Positions 7,068 through 15,280 of a stretch of DNA of 20,709 nucleotides are shown one piece after another; within the stretch, counting starts at the first letter, position 1, and every line of letters begins with the position of its first letter. The notes beneath the pieces are model-generated. The model saw only the letters and a list, made by a program, of their open reading frames with translations, ran no database searches and had not been told where the DNA came from. Location of the stretch: positions 1 through 20,709 of IMG/VR virus record IMGVR_UViG_3300047121_000945, one strand, 5' to 3'. The DNA comes from a virus. The position numbers and the translations under genes are program-made.

Positions 7068-9125
7068 CTACACTTCACCCTTGCTCTTGATTGCAGCTCT
7101 TTGGTCTTGCAAAGCCACACCGAAATCGTGATAGCCTCGCATTTGAACGCCAAGGATGTTGAAATCAGCCGTAGCCGTTTCAATCGTTGGGGCTTCTTGC
7201 CCGTTGAGGAATGCAACTTCGATCACTGGCAGGTCGTTTGGATCCGAGAGCAAGTACCAAGCCTTGGTCGAGTTGCCGCTGTAGATCGCGTTACCTAGAT
7301 AGCGACTCACCTCGACCCGGAACTTACCCGCGTGAGGGTTGTTGATAGGCATCCTCGCGTTGGCCGTGTTATCGCGCATTTCCAGCGCCTTATAGAGCTG
7401 GGATCCAATAGCTGAGAGAGCCGTTGGAACCAGCAAGATCGTGGGCATCGTTCCGATGGGTTTACCATCAGCGTCCACCAAGTCGTAGTAGGCCACCTCG
7501 GCCTTAGTTAGGCCATCGATCGTAAGAACCGTATCCGCACCGGAGATGAAGTTCTTATTTCCAGCCGTGAAGAATGCCGAATTATTCATGAACGTGGTCC
7601 AGAATATATCGTTGATCTTCAAGCCAGATCCACGGCCCAGCTTCCTAGGAACGGTGGTGATCGCCCCAAGGTCATCATTGATAAAATCTCGACGATCAAC
7701 TCCGAGCATCAACCCGTAGGTATCTGCCCTGTTGGTGAAGCTTTCATTGCCAAGGTTCCCGTGCTTGATCTCACCGCCGGGAGCTACTAGCTCGTACTGA
7801 TCCTTTCCGATCAATCGGTAGCTTGTCACGGTTTTGAAGTCGGTGACATTCCGAATCGCGCAGATGTTTCTCCAGGTTCGCTCAACGGTGAAGAACCCTT
7901 CGAGCAAGAACTTATTCGCGACGTTTGCAAGAATGCCTCCGATGTCCACATTGCTGATCGAGCTTGCTTCCACCCGGCCACCAAATGCTGCTCGCATCAC
8001 TTCGCGGTGATCTCGGAAGGATCGACCGGTGTATCCATTGGCCCACGCAGCCTCGAGCAAGAGTTCCTGCAGACCAATCCCTCCCTTGAATTTGCGAGCA
8101 GCAATTTCTAGGGATTGCTCTTGGACATGCTCATCGATGTTCATCAGACCAGCACTGATGTAGCAAGCAGCTTCCAAGACACTCGCGTTAATGGTGTTTT
8201 GCGGGACATGGATCGCGGGAACTTCAGGGCGCATCATTCGGATCTTCATGAGTTCAGCTTTCTCAAGGTTCCAACCTTCGCGGATCGCTTGGGCTTCGAC
8301 CAGCGGAAGTGCCCCGTTGTAAATACTGCGAATCCCTGCGATTCGCTCGAGTTCTGTAGCATGGGCCGCCCTCATGGCTTCGACCTCAGTCGTTCTCTCA
8401 GGATGGTTCGTGACCGGTTCGACTGGAACCGGATTCGGAGGGACCAATACCGGAACTGCATCCGGAGCGACCGGTGTCGTTGGAGCTGCGGTTTGGTCGT
8501 CTTGGTTTGCAGTTTGACTTGGATCCATCTCGGTTTCTCCAAAGGTTGCTGATGCCTGAGCTGCGACACTCGCGCTGGTGGCTCCGTCGGCACCAAGGTC
8601 TACGAAACTGATTTCACCAAGCGAGGACCTTCGAATCACGTTCACCGGACCGTTGTATTGGTTGCCGTTGACGGTGACCTTTTGACCTTCCTTGACGAAC
8701 TCGAATTCATCCACACCGGTTCCCACGCTTGCTTGCCATGGAAAACCGTTCTTAGAGCTAACGACCACTTCGCGGGCAGCAGGTGTATCCCGAGAGACCA
8801 CGCCGGTGGCGACAAGCTGGCCGGCCTCGACTCGGATCGAGTCGGTATGGCCAACACCCGAAAGGGGATCGTGACCGAATCGGATCGGTCGTGCTTGCGA
8901 TGGGATCGATAGGCCCGCTAAGTCGATGATCACAGGATGACGCCATCCGGCGACTCGCATCTGACCACCGGTATAAGCGACCATCCGAAAACGAGGGAGC
9001 ACACCGCTTGATGTACCGTCAGCTGATGCATCGACATCGATCACTGCCGTTGCGCTTAACCTCAGTTGATTGCGGTTCTCTTCTGCCTTAAGCATCGTCG
9101 ACGGGGACTTCTTCGTCTTGGACAT
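7068..9125 (-). CDS. Fused prohead protease and major capsid protein
   Basis: The 685-aa protein joins two functions. Residues about 20-185 resemble a phage prohead protease: His85 in IRFGHDPLSG, His93 in GVGHTDS and Ser133 in FPWQASVG are the likely catalytic residues, and SSLGEISFVDLGADG closes the domain. Residues about 200-245 form an acidic then Pro/Val-rich linker. Residues about 250-685 form a Mu gpT-like, HK97-fold major capsid region (helical scaffold-like part near 250-285, then FLLEGFFTVERTW, and DRRDFINDDLGA further on). The protease would process the shell and release the capsid domain. The ATG at 9125 overlaps the portal end by 38 bases; an in-frame ATG at 9095 is the alternative start but has no clear ribosome site. 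Confidence 0.88.
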   Translation of the reverse strand: MSKTKKSPSTMLKAEENRNQLRLSATAVIDVDASADGTSSGVLPRFRMVAYTGGQMRVAGWRHPVIIDLAGLSIPSQARPIRFGHDPLSGVGHTDSIRVEAGQLVATGVVSRDTPAAREVVVSSKNGFPWQASVGTGVDEFEFVKEGQKVTVNGNQYNGPVNVIRRSSLGEISFVDLGADGATSASVAAQASATFGETEMDPSQTANQDDQTAAPTTPVAPDAVPVLVPPNPVPVEPVTNHPERTTEVEAMRAAHATELERIAGIRSIYNGALPLVEAQAIREGWNLEKAELMKIRMMRPEVPAIHVPQNTINASVLEAACYISAGLMNIDEHVQEQSLEIAARKFKGGIGLQELLLEAAWANGYTGRSFRDHREVMRAAFGGRVEASSISNVDIGGILANVANKFLLEGFFTVERTWRNICAIRNVTDFKTVTSYRLIGKDQYELVAPGGEIKHGNLGNESFTNRADTYGLMLGVDRRDFINDDLGAITTVPRKLGRGSGLKINDIFWTTFMNNSAFFTAGNKNFISGADTVLTIDGLTKAEVAYYDLVDADGKPIGTMPTILLVPTALSAIGSQLYKALEMRDNTANARMPINNPHAGKFRVEVSRYLGNAIYSGNSTKAWYLLSDPNDLPVIEVAFLNGQEAPTIETATADFNILGVQMRGYHDFGVALQDQRAAIKSKGEV

Positions 9126-10545
9126 CCTGTGGTTCCTGAGTTGGAGTTTGAGAAACTTGCTCGGCCGTTAAACCAAGCGCAGACATAAGTGCGATTTCCT
9201 TGGCTCGCTGGCGAAGTTGCGTTTCCCAGTCTTGGCCTCGCTTGGCGTATTCATCTGCCAGAGTGGTGGTGTGACTGGCTAAACGCGTCGCTTGGGCGTT
9301 GGCTTCTTTGGCTGGATCCACATGCTCGTGACCGTCCCAAAACCATTGGTGTGGCCACCGGGCAAATGGTCCAAGTCCGTTGGGAAGCAAACCGGGAAGA
9401 AGAGCGGCTTCGTCGAGCCAAGCCGCAAGAAGACGATCGAGTACGGTTCGTTCGAGATTCGACTGATCGACTCGGATCGCCTTGTAGTAAGTTTGATGGT
9501 CCAGCCGACCCGAGGCGTAGTTGTAGCCCGAGCTGTTACCCGCAGCGATGTTGAACGGCATGTTCAAACAGCGAGCGATTTCGTTGAGCAATTCATGTTT
9601 GAACTCACCATAGGTTGTCGATGGTTGTTCAGCTTGCATCTGAGCCATCTTCCAACCACCTGGCATCGTTACCAAAGCTCGTTTCTCCAGCTCGATCGGT
9701 TCGAAGGGTTCAGCCGCATCTGCCTCTCCGTTGGCCGGCGCATCGGTGTAGAGAATCCCGGCGAAGTCGGCTGCGGTTTCAGCAGCCGCCAGAACCGCAA
9801 GGGTGAATCGGCGAAGTTGTGCGAAGAGTGGCAATGCCGGCATGATGTCCGGGATGCCACGCGTTTGTCCTGGTCGATCTGCTCGGAACCAGTGCAACAC
9901 CGCATCTGCGGGAATGCGCTCATAATCGCTGCGACCCGAGTAAAACCCATCACCTGGGTGATTGCGGAGGATATGGTATTGGACTGGGTTGCCTGAGGAA
10001 TCGAACACGATCCCGTCGACAGCGATGGTGGAAAGTCGGTCGAGATCCGGCGTCGTGACCTGGTCTGCCTCGACGAGGCGAAGATCGAGCTGGACCTCGG
10101 TATTGAGGCGAGGATTGTTCGTGAGGATTGCGAAAGATTCGCCATCCGTGGCGCGTGCCATCCGCATCGTGCGGAGTTTTTCAGCGAGCTGCACCGAGCG
10201 AGCCCACAGCATGAAAGCTTGCTCGATGCGACGATTGGCTTCAGAGTCGCCAGTGAGCATCTGCAACCGGGGGCCGGTACCCACTACGTCATGCGCCAGG
10301 GTCAGAACGATCCCTCGAGCATACGAGTTGTTGGCCGTTTCATACCGAGCGCGGTTCCTAAGGATCCGGCGAACCTCGACGCTGTTGGATGCGTTGGGCG
10401 AGAGCCCATCGGCGCTGGCCCAATGGCGACGATTGTCGTCAGTGGTCACTGCTGCGTCGTAGCGTGCGCGCACGACTCGAACTGCGCTTGGCTTATAACC
10501 TTGCTCAGGCTTGCTTGACCACCAATTGGAAATCCAGGACAACAC
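9088..10545 (-). CDS. Phage portal protein, lambda family
   Basis: This 485-aa protein has the lambda portal (gpB-type) signature. Its N-terminus has R.RYDAAVTTDDNRRHW, then LRNRARYETANNSYARGI and DVVGTGPRLQM, with the central RMARATDGESFAIL and C-terminal AAGNSSGYNYASGRLDHQTYY motifs. Twelve copies form the ring through which DNA is packaged and ejected. It starts at GTG 10545, two bases after the stop of the 65-aa gene, with only a weak G-rich ribosome site, so coupling is likely. The C-terminal 25 residues are acidic and Gln-rich and overlap the capsid/protease start. Lambda-type portals usually go with GpA-type terminases, and one lies upstream here. Confidence 0.93.
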   Translation of the reverse strand: MLSWISNWWSSKPEQGYKPSAVRVVRARYDAAVTTDDNRRHWASADGLSPNASNSVEVRRILRNRARYETANNSYARGIVLTLAHDVVGTGPRLQMLTGDSEANRRIEQAFMLWARSVQLAEKLRTMRMARATDGESFAILTNNPRLNTEVQLDLRLVEADQVTTPDLDRLSTIAVDGIVFDSSGNPVQYHILRNHPGDGFYSGRSDYERIPADAVLHWFRADRPGQTRGIPDIMPALPLFAQLRRFTLAVLAAAETAADFAGILYTDAPANGEADAAEPFEPIELEKRALVTMPGGWKMAQMQAEQPSTTYGEFKHELLNEIARCLNMPFNIAAGNSSGYNYASGRLDHQTYYKAIRVDQSNLERTVLDRLLAAWLDEAALLPGLLPNGLGPFARWPHQWFWDGHEHVDPAKEANAQATRLASHTTTLADEYAKRGQDWETQLRQRAKEIALMSALGLTAEQVSQTPTQEPQDVQDEEVPVDDA

Positions 10546-10547
10546 GG

Positions 10548-10745
10548 TTACTCGGCCCCCGGTGGAACGATCTTGTTGAAGACCAAGCCACGACGCTTCG
10601 ACTTTGCGGCTTGCTTGGAGGCTAGGTAGCGATCGGCTTCGATCTGGTCGGTCAGCTTGTGCTGCTCGATGCTGCCCGCATCGCCCGAGGCCTTTGCTGG
10701 TCCTTGCGCGTTTTCAAGAATGGTGTCTTCTAGCTCATCAGCCAT
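10548..10745 (-). CDS. Small protein at the head-tail joiner (gpW-like) position
   Basis: This 65-aa protein begins MADELEDTILENAQGPAKAS and ends LVFNKIVPPGAE, with a helical middle (LTDQIEADRYLASKQAAKSK). GGAG with 8-base spacing precedes the ATG. In lambda-like packaging modules a protein of about this size (gpW) lies between terminase and portal, and the order here is the same, so a joining role is the positional guess. The sequence itself is not clearly gpW-like. The gene is separated by about 110 bases from the zinc-ribbon gene upstream; in that gap I see no gene and no convincing terminator. Confidence 0.6.
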   Translation of the reverse strand: MADELEDTILENAQGPAKASGDAGSIEQHKLTDQIEADRYLASKQAAKSKRRGLVFNKIVPPGAE

Positions 10746-10854
10746 GGGGTTAGCTCCAGTTCGATAGACAATTCGATTTGCCTATTTGTAGAACTACCCG
10801 GTGAGCCGACTTGATGACGGAGGAAAGAAAAGAATCAGCCAGATCGTGCTACAT

Positions 10855-11043
10855 CTAGCATTTTCGTTGCGGCGTCTGCGTCGATTCATAGGTGACGATC
10901 CGTCTGCCACAATGCCGACATTCTTTACGCCTACGGATGCGACCATCGTGAAGCGGTTCGGTGTTGGTCGTGTAGAAGTGCCTGCAACCGCACTGCGGGC
11001 AAGAGATCCCTCGATCACGGCTTTCTGATTTTTGCTCGTTCAT
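10855..11043 (-). CDS. NrdR-like zinc-ribbon protein
   Basis: This is a 62-aa basic protein with two CxxC pairs, Cys15/Cys18 (SCPQCGCRH) and Cys42/Cys45 (ECRHCGRR), followed by IVTYES. The layout, including R-I-R-R-R-K-E-C and the T-Y-E end, is that of the zinc ribbon at the N-terminus of the ribonucleotide reductase repressor NrdR, here standing alone without the ATP-cone. It could bind DNA, as small Ogr-type phage activators do, or assist the terminase. Its ATG overlaps the terminase stop by four bases (ATGA), so it is translated together with terminase. AAGGA lies about 10 bases upstream. Confidence 0.75.
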   Translation of the reverse strand: MNEQKSESRDRGISCPQCGCRHFYTTNTEPLHDGRIRRRKECRHCGRRIVTYESTQTPQRKC

Positions 11044-13307
11044 CGGTTTCGTTTCCTTTGAAGCTCGGCGAAACTAACCCGTCCAGACTTTGGTATGCCT
11101 ACCGACTCGCTTCCCGAGAGAGCCACTCCCTGCATCGACGCACCGACGCAGCAGCCAACGATGCAATCGAGCCAGTGGTTGTCACTTCGCTCCGGGCGCT
11201 GTTTCCATTCATCCACAGTTCGGCCACGGCCTTCGGTCCGCACTCGGTACTCGGCACAGAGGTGCTCGGCCAAGAGACGATGGGTCTCGGGGCCTGTTCC
11301 GAAAAAGGACAAGCAACCTTTGCTCCCCATCGAAACGGCGATGCGAGCATGCATGAAGGTTTTCCAGTAGTTGGTGTCATACACCACGTGCCGAACGGCT
11401 CGTTTCCCATGGATATTTGGAATTCTCCAGTTGTGACCAACGCGATCCCCCGGGCGACGCTTGTACTCGGAAAACGGCTGACTGGATGCTCCGACGAACC
11501 TCCCGTGGCTGGGAATCACAATCCCTGCATGAGCGCTCTGCCGACAGAACTGGTAGACCACATCGGTCGAAGCTCCCCAGTTGGCATCGATCAAGCATCG
11601 CTCGATCCGCATCATGGCACCATCATCTCGTCGCCATTCCCGACCAATCAGATCTCCGGTTAACCTCTCAAGACCAGCGTAGATACTCCCCTCGAGTCCT
11701 CCGGCCTTGGTGACCGTCGCCAGCGTGCTCCTTGCATCCCGAAGTGTGAAATACGGCCGTTTCTGGTCCGGGTAACTTCCATAGTCGATCAGGTATCCGG
11801 TGAAATCGCTTTCCCAGGCGACCACGGCGTAAAACAGGAGTGTTGCCTGGACGTCCACGAACATCGTTAGATGGTTGGTGGAGATCGGAACCACCCGCCT
11901 GTCGATTCGGTTAAACTTCGCAGCGATCTGATCTGGGGTTAGTTCGTTGTCGCTGGCTTCCTGCTCTGGCAGAGGTTCGTTTTGGTACTCGGCAAAGAAT
12001 GCTGCTTGATCTTGAAGCTTGAGATTCATCGCATGCTGGATGGCCGATAGTTCATCATGGTTGTAACGCTCGGGCCAAGCGATCCGCGATCCGAGGTCCA
12101 TGGCAAGTCGATTCGAACCATAGAACTGTGTGGCCAAGGAGATATCTCCACGGCTACGGAGGCTCTCAGCGCGGAGTTCGGCATACTTTGTCCAAAGCTT
12201 TTCGTCGCTTGGAAACTCATAGACCATCCGGGTCCGTTCCCCATTCCATTCAGGGTGTTTGTCTCGCGAGAGGATATTGTCGGCCATATCACCTGGACGA
12301 ATGACCGTGCAAGGCATGATTCCAGAGATCTTTTTCCCCGGGCCCGAGAGACCCAAGATGGCCCCGGCGAGGATACTCTCGCGAGTGGCACACTGGGAAA
12401 GGGATCTAGCCGATTCGTCCGTTTGGGGATCGTCGATTACCACAAGAGTGGGCCGAACGGTCTGACCGTCGGATCGCTTGTACTTCATGCCTCGGATCCG
12501 ACCAGTGATGCCGGCGACCTTGATGATCGCTCCGCTTGCGATGCTTCCGGGCATCGTCGGCAGGACGATCTCCTTGGCGGTCCAACCGATGTGCGTTCGT
12601 TCCCCTTTGTAGAGCTGGCCATTGCATCGGTTGGCGATTCCATCAAGCGATTGAATGGGAAAAACAACCTCGGGGTAATCCGCAAGGAGCAGCTCGTTTC
12701 CATCGAGCTCCATCTTGATCGATTCGAGCATATCGCAGGCATGGCCCTCATCGCTACCAATGAGACATACGAACTCTCGGTGGCCATTGAGAACCGCCCA
12801 AATGCAAGCACATTCGCAGATGGTGGTCTTGCCGCTACCTCGAGGCATTGCCATCGAGAACAGTCCCCCACGCAGTACTGCCTGCTCAATCCGGTTGATA
12901 ACCTTCAGGTGATCATCCGACCAAGCCAGATGAAACGTCAGTGGGAAATAGCACTCGCAGAAGTAGCGAAAGTTCGTGGCTGCCTTGGCCTTTCGCTCGG
13001 GGTCTGCTATCTCCGGAAGTTCACCGATGTCACGGCCTGCGGTTGCAATAGCCACATTGCGTGCTCGAGCACGTTCTTTGAGCTTCTCGTATGGATCCCC
13101 AGACGACTCGGGTGCTGGCGCATGCCGAGTCTCAACTAGCCACGCTCCGTAGCGAAGCAGGTCAACGTACCTTGCATCGCCGATGCGCATGCCAGCACGT
13201 GTTCGGTGTCGATACAGTTGCCTCTCGCTAATGACCTCACCTAGCGGTGTGGAGTTTAGCATTCTGCAAAGTTCGCTAGGTCGAAGTTTCCTTGGATCAC
13301 TCACCAC
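11040..13307 (-). CDS. Phage terminase large subunit (GpA-like) with N-terminal DNA-binding-like region
   Basis: This 755-aa protein is the packaging ATPase and nuclease. Walker A is MPRGSGKTT (154-162), Walker B is TLVVIDD (287-293), and the RNase H-like nuclease starts around Asp485 (TMFVDVQATL), with a late SDNHWLDCIVG motif typical of GpA-type enzymes. Residues 1-60 (LRPSELCRMLN...SERQLYRHRTRAGMRIGD) look like a helix-turn-helix and may replace part of a separate small terminase subunit. The start is GTG at 13307 (a second GTG follows at 13304). AAGGAG at 13315-13320 gives 7-base spacing, which decides the start inside the end of the upstream 68-aa gene. Confidence 0.93.
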   Translation of the reverse strand: MVSDPRKLRPSELCRMLNSTPLGEVISERQLYRHRTRAGMRIGDARYVDLLRYGAWLVETRHAPAPESSGDPYEKLKERARARNVAIATAGRDIGELPEIADPERKAKAATNFRYFCECYFPLTFHLAWSDDHLKVINRIEQAVLRGGLFSMAMPRGSGKTTICECACIWAVLNGHREFVCLIGSDEGHACDMLESIKMELDGNELLLADYPEVVFPIQSLDGIANRCNGQLYKGERTHIGWTAKEIVLPTMPGSIASGAIIKVAGITGRIRGMKYKRSDGQTVRPTLVVIDDPQTDESARSLSQCATRESILAGAILGLSGPGKKISGIMPCTVIRPGDMADNILSRDKHPEWNGERTRMVYEFPSDEKLWTKYAELRAESLRSRGDISLATQFYGSNRLAMDLGSRIAWPERYNHDELSAIQHAMNLKLQDQAAFFAEYQNEPLPEQEASDNELTPDQIAAKFNRIDRRVVPISTNHLTMFVDVQATLLFYAVVAWESDFTGYLIDYGSYPDQKRPYFTLRDARSTLATVTKAGGLEGSIYAGLERLTGDLIGREWRRDDGAMMRIERCLIDANWGASTDVVYQFCRQSAHAGIVIPSHGRFVGASSQPFSEYKRRPGDRVGHNWRIPNIHGKRAVRHVVYDTNYWKTFMHARIAVSMGSKGCLSFFGTGPETHRLLAEHLCAEYRVRTEGRGRTVDEWKQRPERSDNHWLDCIVGCCVGASMQGVALSGSESVGIPKSGRVSFAELQRKRNR

Positions 13308-13503
13308 GGCCCATCTCCTTTACCATCCATGCGATGTAGTGGACCAAGTTGATTGATCCATCTTGGTTTGTTGGAGCACCGCTATCGATGTCCAGCACAA
13401 TGTTCTCCTCGGGAATCCGGATCTTGGCCGCTGCCGAGAGAAGTTTGGCAGCCTGCTCGGGGGTTAGTCGATTCGGATCGATTGGTTTTTTTTCGTCACT
13501 CAT
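13297..13503 (-). CDS. Small acidic protein heading the packaging operon
   Basis: This 68-aa protein begins MSDEKKPIDPNRLTPEQAAK and ends IAWMVKEMGRGE. I chose the ATG at 13503 because GGGAG precedes it at 7 bases; the frame is open for 56 more codons upstream but that stretch looks non-coding. It overlaps the terminase start by 11 bases. The helical LTPEQAAKLLSAAAK segment and the position right before the large terminase make a terminase accessory or small-subunit role possible, but there is no recognisable DNA-binding motif, so the function is unknown. Confidence 0.65.
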   Translation of the reverse strand: MSDEKKPIDPNRLTPEQAAKLLSAAAKIRIPEENIVLDIDSGAPTNQDGSINLVHYIAWMVKEMGRGE

Positions 13504-13777
13504 GCCAGGCTCCCTTCTTTGAGGATTGGCACCGTGGCCCACACGGGGCCCACCGGCGTGTTTTGTTGGCACATGCGAACCCTTGGCCAAGATGGTTTTG
13601 CGAGCGACTTGGCGCAAACCGCCGCCTTTGTTGGGCCACCTGAAAACATGCAAAAAGACTGGAAAAAACATGCTTTCTCGGCTTCATCTGTATCGAACCG
13701 CATGGCTCAATGTGACCACGCGAACGCAAACGCGATCGCAAACGATAGACCCACCCAACCCAAATGGAGAGACAAAG
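13504..13777. promoter_or_regulatory. Divergent intergenic region between the packaging operon and the plus-strand block
   Basis: This 274-base gap separates the leftward 68-aa gene from the rightward amidoligase gene, so it must hold start signals for both. It contains a stem (GGTTTTGCG at 13594-13602 against CGCAAACC at 13613-13620, one bulged base) and, at 13663-13722, a copy of the leader element also found before other plus-strand genes. I could not pin down a convincing -35/-10 pair for the leftward operon. A 67-aa leftward frame (13500-13703) ends in an ATGA overlap with the 68-aa gene but lacks a ribosome site. Confidence 0.5.
13663..13722 (+). promoter_or_regulatory. Repeated promoter-like leader element, copy 1
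   Basis: This copy has AAAAAACAT, CTTTC, CGGCTTCATCT, CGCATGG, then CAATGTG and ACGC. It aligns almost base for base in spacing with the copy at 16861-16925 (CGGCTT to CATGG ends 26 bases on in both) and more loosely with copies at 14774 and 15202. It starts about 100 bases upstream of the amidoligase ATG. A promoter or regulator site is the likeliest role. Confidence 0.45.
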
Positions 13778-14635
13778 ATGAACGCAAACCAGATCGCCTT
13801 CGGAATCGAGTTCGAGACCACCCTGCCAAGCAGCGACACCACACCGATCGGACCATACCACCACGGATACCAAGTACCTTGGCTCCCGACCGGATGGCGA
13901 GCAGAACGCGACGCGAGCATCAAACCAGAAACACCCAACCGCAAGGGATGCGAATTCGTAAGCCCCAAGCTCAAGGGATACGAAGGTCTCAAACAAATCG
14001 AAGACGCGATCGACAAGATCAACGAGCACGACGCGAAGGTCAACGCGAGCTGCGGATTGCACATAACGATCGAATGGAACGGCGACGCGGCCGCCTTGGC
14101 CAGATTGATTTCCCTGGTCGGCAACCACGAAAAAGCGATCTTCGCAAGCACCGGAACACGCAGGCGAGAACAAACGGTCTACACCAAACGGATCAAACAA
14201 TACGGTGATAAAGACGCCGCTAAGAACCGATGCGAAGCGGATCGCTACCACCTGCTGAACCTCACGCACCTGGCCGCGGGCAAGAACCGAATCGAATTCC
14301 GGGCCTTCGCCGGAACGCTCAACAAGACCAAGGTGGTCGGATACCTGATGATGGTCCTGGGGTTGGCAGAGCTGGCGATGAACACCAAACGATGCGCCGA
14401 TTGGGACTACGCCAAGAAAGACGGAACCAAGAGCTGCTGGGATCGACCCGGGGCTGGCCTGGGGGAGACAGAACTCAACCGCCTTTTCTACCGGCTCGGA
14501 TGGACCAAGGGTTGGTACAAGGGTGACCTGCGAAACAAGATCTTCGGCGAGATCACCGGCGAGACCAACCGCGAATGGAAGACGATCAAGAACAAGCTCC
14601 TGGAGATGGCCAAGAAATACGACCAAGCGGCCTAA
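13778..14635 (+). CDS. Amidoligase-family enzyme
   Basis: This 285-aa protein belongs to the amidoligase_2 group of the glutamine synthetase/GCS-like fold, ATP-dependent enzymes that join an amine to a carboxylate. Visible motifs are FGIEFE (8-13) at the N-terminus, WRAERDASI (40-48), CEFVSP (58-63), CGLHITI (92-98, the metal/nucleotide motif usually written CGlHvHv) and RIEFRAFAGTLN (171-182). The ATG at 13778 has GGAG at 8 bases; the frame is open 84 codons upstream but that overlaps the shared leader element. The family occurs in phages and mobile regions, where roles in peptide, cell wall or protein modification have been proposed. No partner peptidase or amidotransferase is adjacent. A strong hairpin terminator follows. 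Confidence 0.88.
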   Translation: MNANQIAFGIEFETTLPSSDTTPIGPYHHGYQVPWLPTGWRAERDASIKPETPNRKGCEFVSPKLKGYEGLKQIEDAIDKINEHDAKVNASCGLHITIEWNGDAAALARLISLVGNHEKAIFASTGTRRREQTVYTKRIKQYGDKDAAKNRCEADRYHLLNLTHLAAGKNRIEFRAFAGTLNKTKVVGYLMMVLGLAELAMNTKRCADWDYAKKDGTKSCWDRPGAGLGETELNRLFYRLGWTKGWYKGDLRNKIFGEITGETNREWKTIKNKLLEMAKKYDQAA

Positions 14636-14644
14636 GGCGCTAGC

Positions 14645-14680
14645 GGGCAAGAACCTTGGGGAAAACCCCAAGGTTTTCTT
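14645..14680 (+). terminator. Rho-independent terminator after the amidoligase gene
   Basis: AACCTTGGGG (14652-14661), loop AAAA, then CCCCAAGGTT (14666-14675) is a perfect 10-bp stem ending in TTTTCTT. The stem can extend outward through GCAAGAA/TTCTTGC with a two-base bulge. It lies 10-45 bases after the amidoligase stop. Confidence 0.85.
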
Positions 14681-14773
14681 GCTGGGTTCGTCACGGGGCA
14701 TCGTGACCGTGTAGGTCATACATATAGGGGATCGAATCCACACGGGGTGTTTCACCCGGATTTGATTTGCTTG

Positions 14774-14815
14774 CGGCTTGATGTTTTCCGGCTTGTTGTA
14801 CTGATGTGCAACGCC
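14774..14815 (+). promoter_or_regulatory. Repeated promoter-like leader element, copy 2
   Basis: The copy runs CGGCTTGATGTTTTCC ... GATGTGCAACGCC and lies 84 bases before the next ATG. It shares CGGCTTGATGTT, and ATGTG exactly 30 bases after the start of CGGCTT, with the copy at 16880. The rest of the 222-base gap (14636-14857) holds the terminator and nothing else I recognise. Confidence 0.45.
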
Positions 14816-14857
14816 CTTTTGTTTCCAACCTATTTCCAAACCCATGGAGAACAGACC

Positions 14858-15136
14858 ATGACGATCGATGAATTGATTGCACGCCTTGAAGACTACCGCG
14901 ACGAGATCGGAGGCGATGCCGAGGTCAGGTTGATGACCCAGCAGAACTGGCCCTTCGAGAACTCCGTCTATGGCTTGGCCTCGGGGGCCGAGATCAACGA
15001 CTGTCACGACGATGAGGACGGGCAAGACGACGAAGATGGCGACGATGCGGCCGAAGATTCGGTCCTCTTTATCGTCGAAGGCAAGCAGCTTGGGTACGGA
15101 ACCAAGCGAGCCTGGGACGTAGCCCGCAAAAATTAA
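14858..15136 (+). CDS. Small acidic phage-type protein of unknown function
   Basis: This 92-aa protein begins MTIDELIARLEDYRDEIGGD. Its pattern (N-terminal helix, GDAEVRLMTQQNWPFENSVYG, a central Asp/Glu run at about 48-67, then VLFIVEGKQLGYGTKRAWD) matches a widespread phage/bacterial family I recall only as conserved hypothetical. In other members the segment resembling 'QPNYPFEYS ... VEGEQLGYG' is the constant part. The ATG has ATGGAGA at about 8 bases, chosen over an upstream GTG at 14747 that lies before the leader element. No membrane segment or enzyme motif is visible. The acidic loop resembles DNA-mimic composition, but that is only composition. Confidence 0.7.
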   Translation: MTIDELIARLEDYRDEIGGDAEVRLMTQQNWPFENSVYGLASGAEINDCHDDEDGQDDEDGDDAAEDSVLFIVEGKQLGYGTKRAWDVARKN

Positions 15137-15201
15137 TCTGCGGTGTTCTCCGAACATCTCTGTAAGTTTGGAGATTACTGGCAGATTATCGCATAATCGA
15201 G

Positions 15202-15245
15202 TTGCAAGTGTTTTGAGAACATGGCAATTATATGCATACGCCACA
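15202..15245 (+). promoter_or_regulatory. Repeated promoter-like leader element, copy 3 (diverged)
   Basis: The copy reads TTGCAAGTGTTTTGAGAACATGG, then CAATTATATG and ATACGCC, ending 36 bases before the next ATG. It shares GAAC..CATGG, ATATG/ATGTG and ACGCC with copies 1 and 4 in the same order, but lacks CGGCTT. TTGCAA and TATATG or CAATTA could serve as -35 and -10. Confidence 0.35.
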
Positions 15246-15280
15246 CGAAAAACCACCTTTTCCCACACGGAGAAACAAAC

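Noticed and set aside
12057-13139. A 360-codon rightward frame inside the terminase gene
   Set aside because: It is antisense to the terminase coding region, including the Walker motifs, and its protein has no recognisable features.
13500-13703. A 67-codon leftward frame ending in an ATGA overlap with the 68-aa gene
   Set aside because: The overlap is tempting, but there is no ribosome site, the product is Cys-rich without pattern, and it covers the leader element of the divergent amidoligase gene.
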